Of a stretch of 64,000 nt of DNA, positions 63,587 through 64,000 are shown one piece after another. Location of the stretch: NCBI GenBank assembly GCA_038106185.1, contig JAYODE010000002.1:124001-188000 (forward strand), written 5' to 3'. Every line of letters starts with the position of its first letter. The stretch's first letter is position 1. A model generated the notes under the pieces. It worked only from the letters and a program-made list of their open reading frames with translations, did not search any database and was not told where the DNA came from. Both the position numbers and the translations under genes were made by a program. This stretch comes from UBA4582 sp038106185 (lineage in GTDB: Bacteria > Pseudomonadota > Gammaproteobacteria > Pseudomonadales > Azotimanducaceae).

Positions 63587-64000
63587 TCGTTTCCGAGAAG
63601 ATGCAGGGCATGACGCCAACTCGGTTCACCAGGAAAAATAACGGCCTGCTGCTGTCGCTCTTGATATTGACGATGCTAAGCGGCGTGGGCCGGCTTGCCC
63701 TCGCGAATCCAGTCGCCATCGACGGCGTCAGAATGCGCCTGTCACCCGATCGCACCCGCATAGTTTTCGACTTGAGTGCGCCTGTCGAGCACCGGATTTT
63801 TGCACTCACCGATCCTCAGCGTCTGGTCATAGATATCGATGGCGCGGCCCTTGAACAAGACGTTGAAGCCCTTGACCTGGAGGGGACCCCGATCAGCGCA
63901 GTCCGCGCCGCTGTTCGTGATAATAATGACTTGCGCGTTGTGCTTGATCTGCGTGATGAAGTCAAACCTCGAAGTTTTATGCTGACGCCGATTATGCAAT
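63583..64000 (+). CDS. amiB: N-acetylmuramoyl-L-alanine amidase (5' part)
   Basis: Periplasmic amidase splitting septal murein at division. ATG 63583 overlaps the tsaE stop; the frame is open to the window end (139 codons). A basic n-region and hydrophobic LLLSLLILTMLSGVG form a signal peptide ending near ALA-NPV. After it an AMIN-type domain is visible (VRMRLSPDRTRIVFDLSAPV, LVIDIDGA). The amidase catalytic domain lies outside the window, so the assignment rests on AMIN domain plus the tsaE-amiB order. Confidence 0.88.
   Translation, partial: MIVSEKMQGMTPTRFTRKNNGLLLSLLILTMLSGVGRLALANPVAIDGVRMRLSPDRTRIVFDLSAPVEHRIFALTDPQRLVIDIDGAALEQDVEALDLEGTPISAVRAAVRDNNDLRVVLDLRDEVKPRSFMLTPIMQ

Overview
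The window is chromosomal DNA of a free-living gammaproteobacterium. Gene content and order resemble Pseudomonadales/Cellvibrionales-type genomes: zapA-6S RNA-fau beside ygfB-pepP-ubiH, rppH-ptsP-lgt, waaF-waaC, the parE/parC and serB-fimX block, and orn/queG, nnr and tsaE-amiB. This placement is an inference from protein motifs and synteny; no search was run. Coding density is high. I see no insertion sequence, prophage, CRISPR array, tRNA or rRNA. Four runs of exactly 100 N (9585-9684, 23905-24004, 31015-31114, 39298-39397) mark a draft scaffold.

Layout. 1-9505: metK (cut by the left edge), tkt-pgk-fba, a D-2-hydroxyglutarate dehydrogenase-type flavoprotein, rpiA and ilvA. 9506-18058: a 30-residue membrane ORF, fau-6S RNA-zapA, a TIGR02449-type coiled-coil protein, ygfB-pepP-ubiH, gcvT-gcvH, an imelysin-like lipoprotein and a HAD phosphatase. 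18202-26521: rppH-ptsP, an NRDE protein, lgt-fabV, a membrane adenylate cyclase and an unusual hemE. 26509-35882: ilvD, argA, argE, then a GspE/PulE-type ATPase and glnE. 36110-44859: lipopolysaccharide genes (waaF, waaC, lpxL, hldE, waaA) with an aldo/keto reductase-flavoprotein pair and a DUF1249 protein. 45126-64000: parE, parC, a YtjB-like protein, serB, fimX, the EF-P modification set (epmB, efp, epmA), psd, orn, queG, nnr, an Atm1-type ABC transporter, tsaE and amiB (cut by the right edge).

How the genes work together. Central carbon (tkt, pgk, fba, rpiA) sits by serine/one-carbon functions (D2HGDH-type enzyme, gcvT, gcvH, serB, fau, metK). Nitrogen control is represented by ptsP and glnE. 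Envelope functions are lgt, lpxL, the waa genes, hldE, psd and amiB. Second-messenger genes are the cAMP cyclase and the degenerate c-di-GMP protein FimX. Several genes usually found beside these neighbours are missing at the expected places (epd, serA, ubiI, gcvP, thyA, ilvE, rsgA).

The most unusual feature is a set of short, degenerate tandem-repeat arrays between genes. Periods are about 12-18 bp and each locus has its own unit sequence. All four assembly gaps fall inside or beside such arrays, so the true arrays are probably longer than what is shown. Other items worth a look: two short ORFs (30 and 21 codons), a 6S RNA with a clear -10 element, a perfect 13-bp inverted repeat between divergent genes, and two convergent gene pairs whose stop codons overlap in CTAG.
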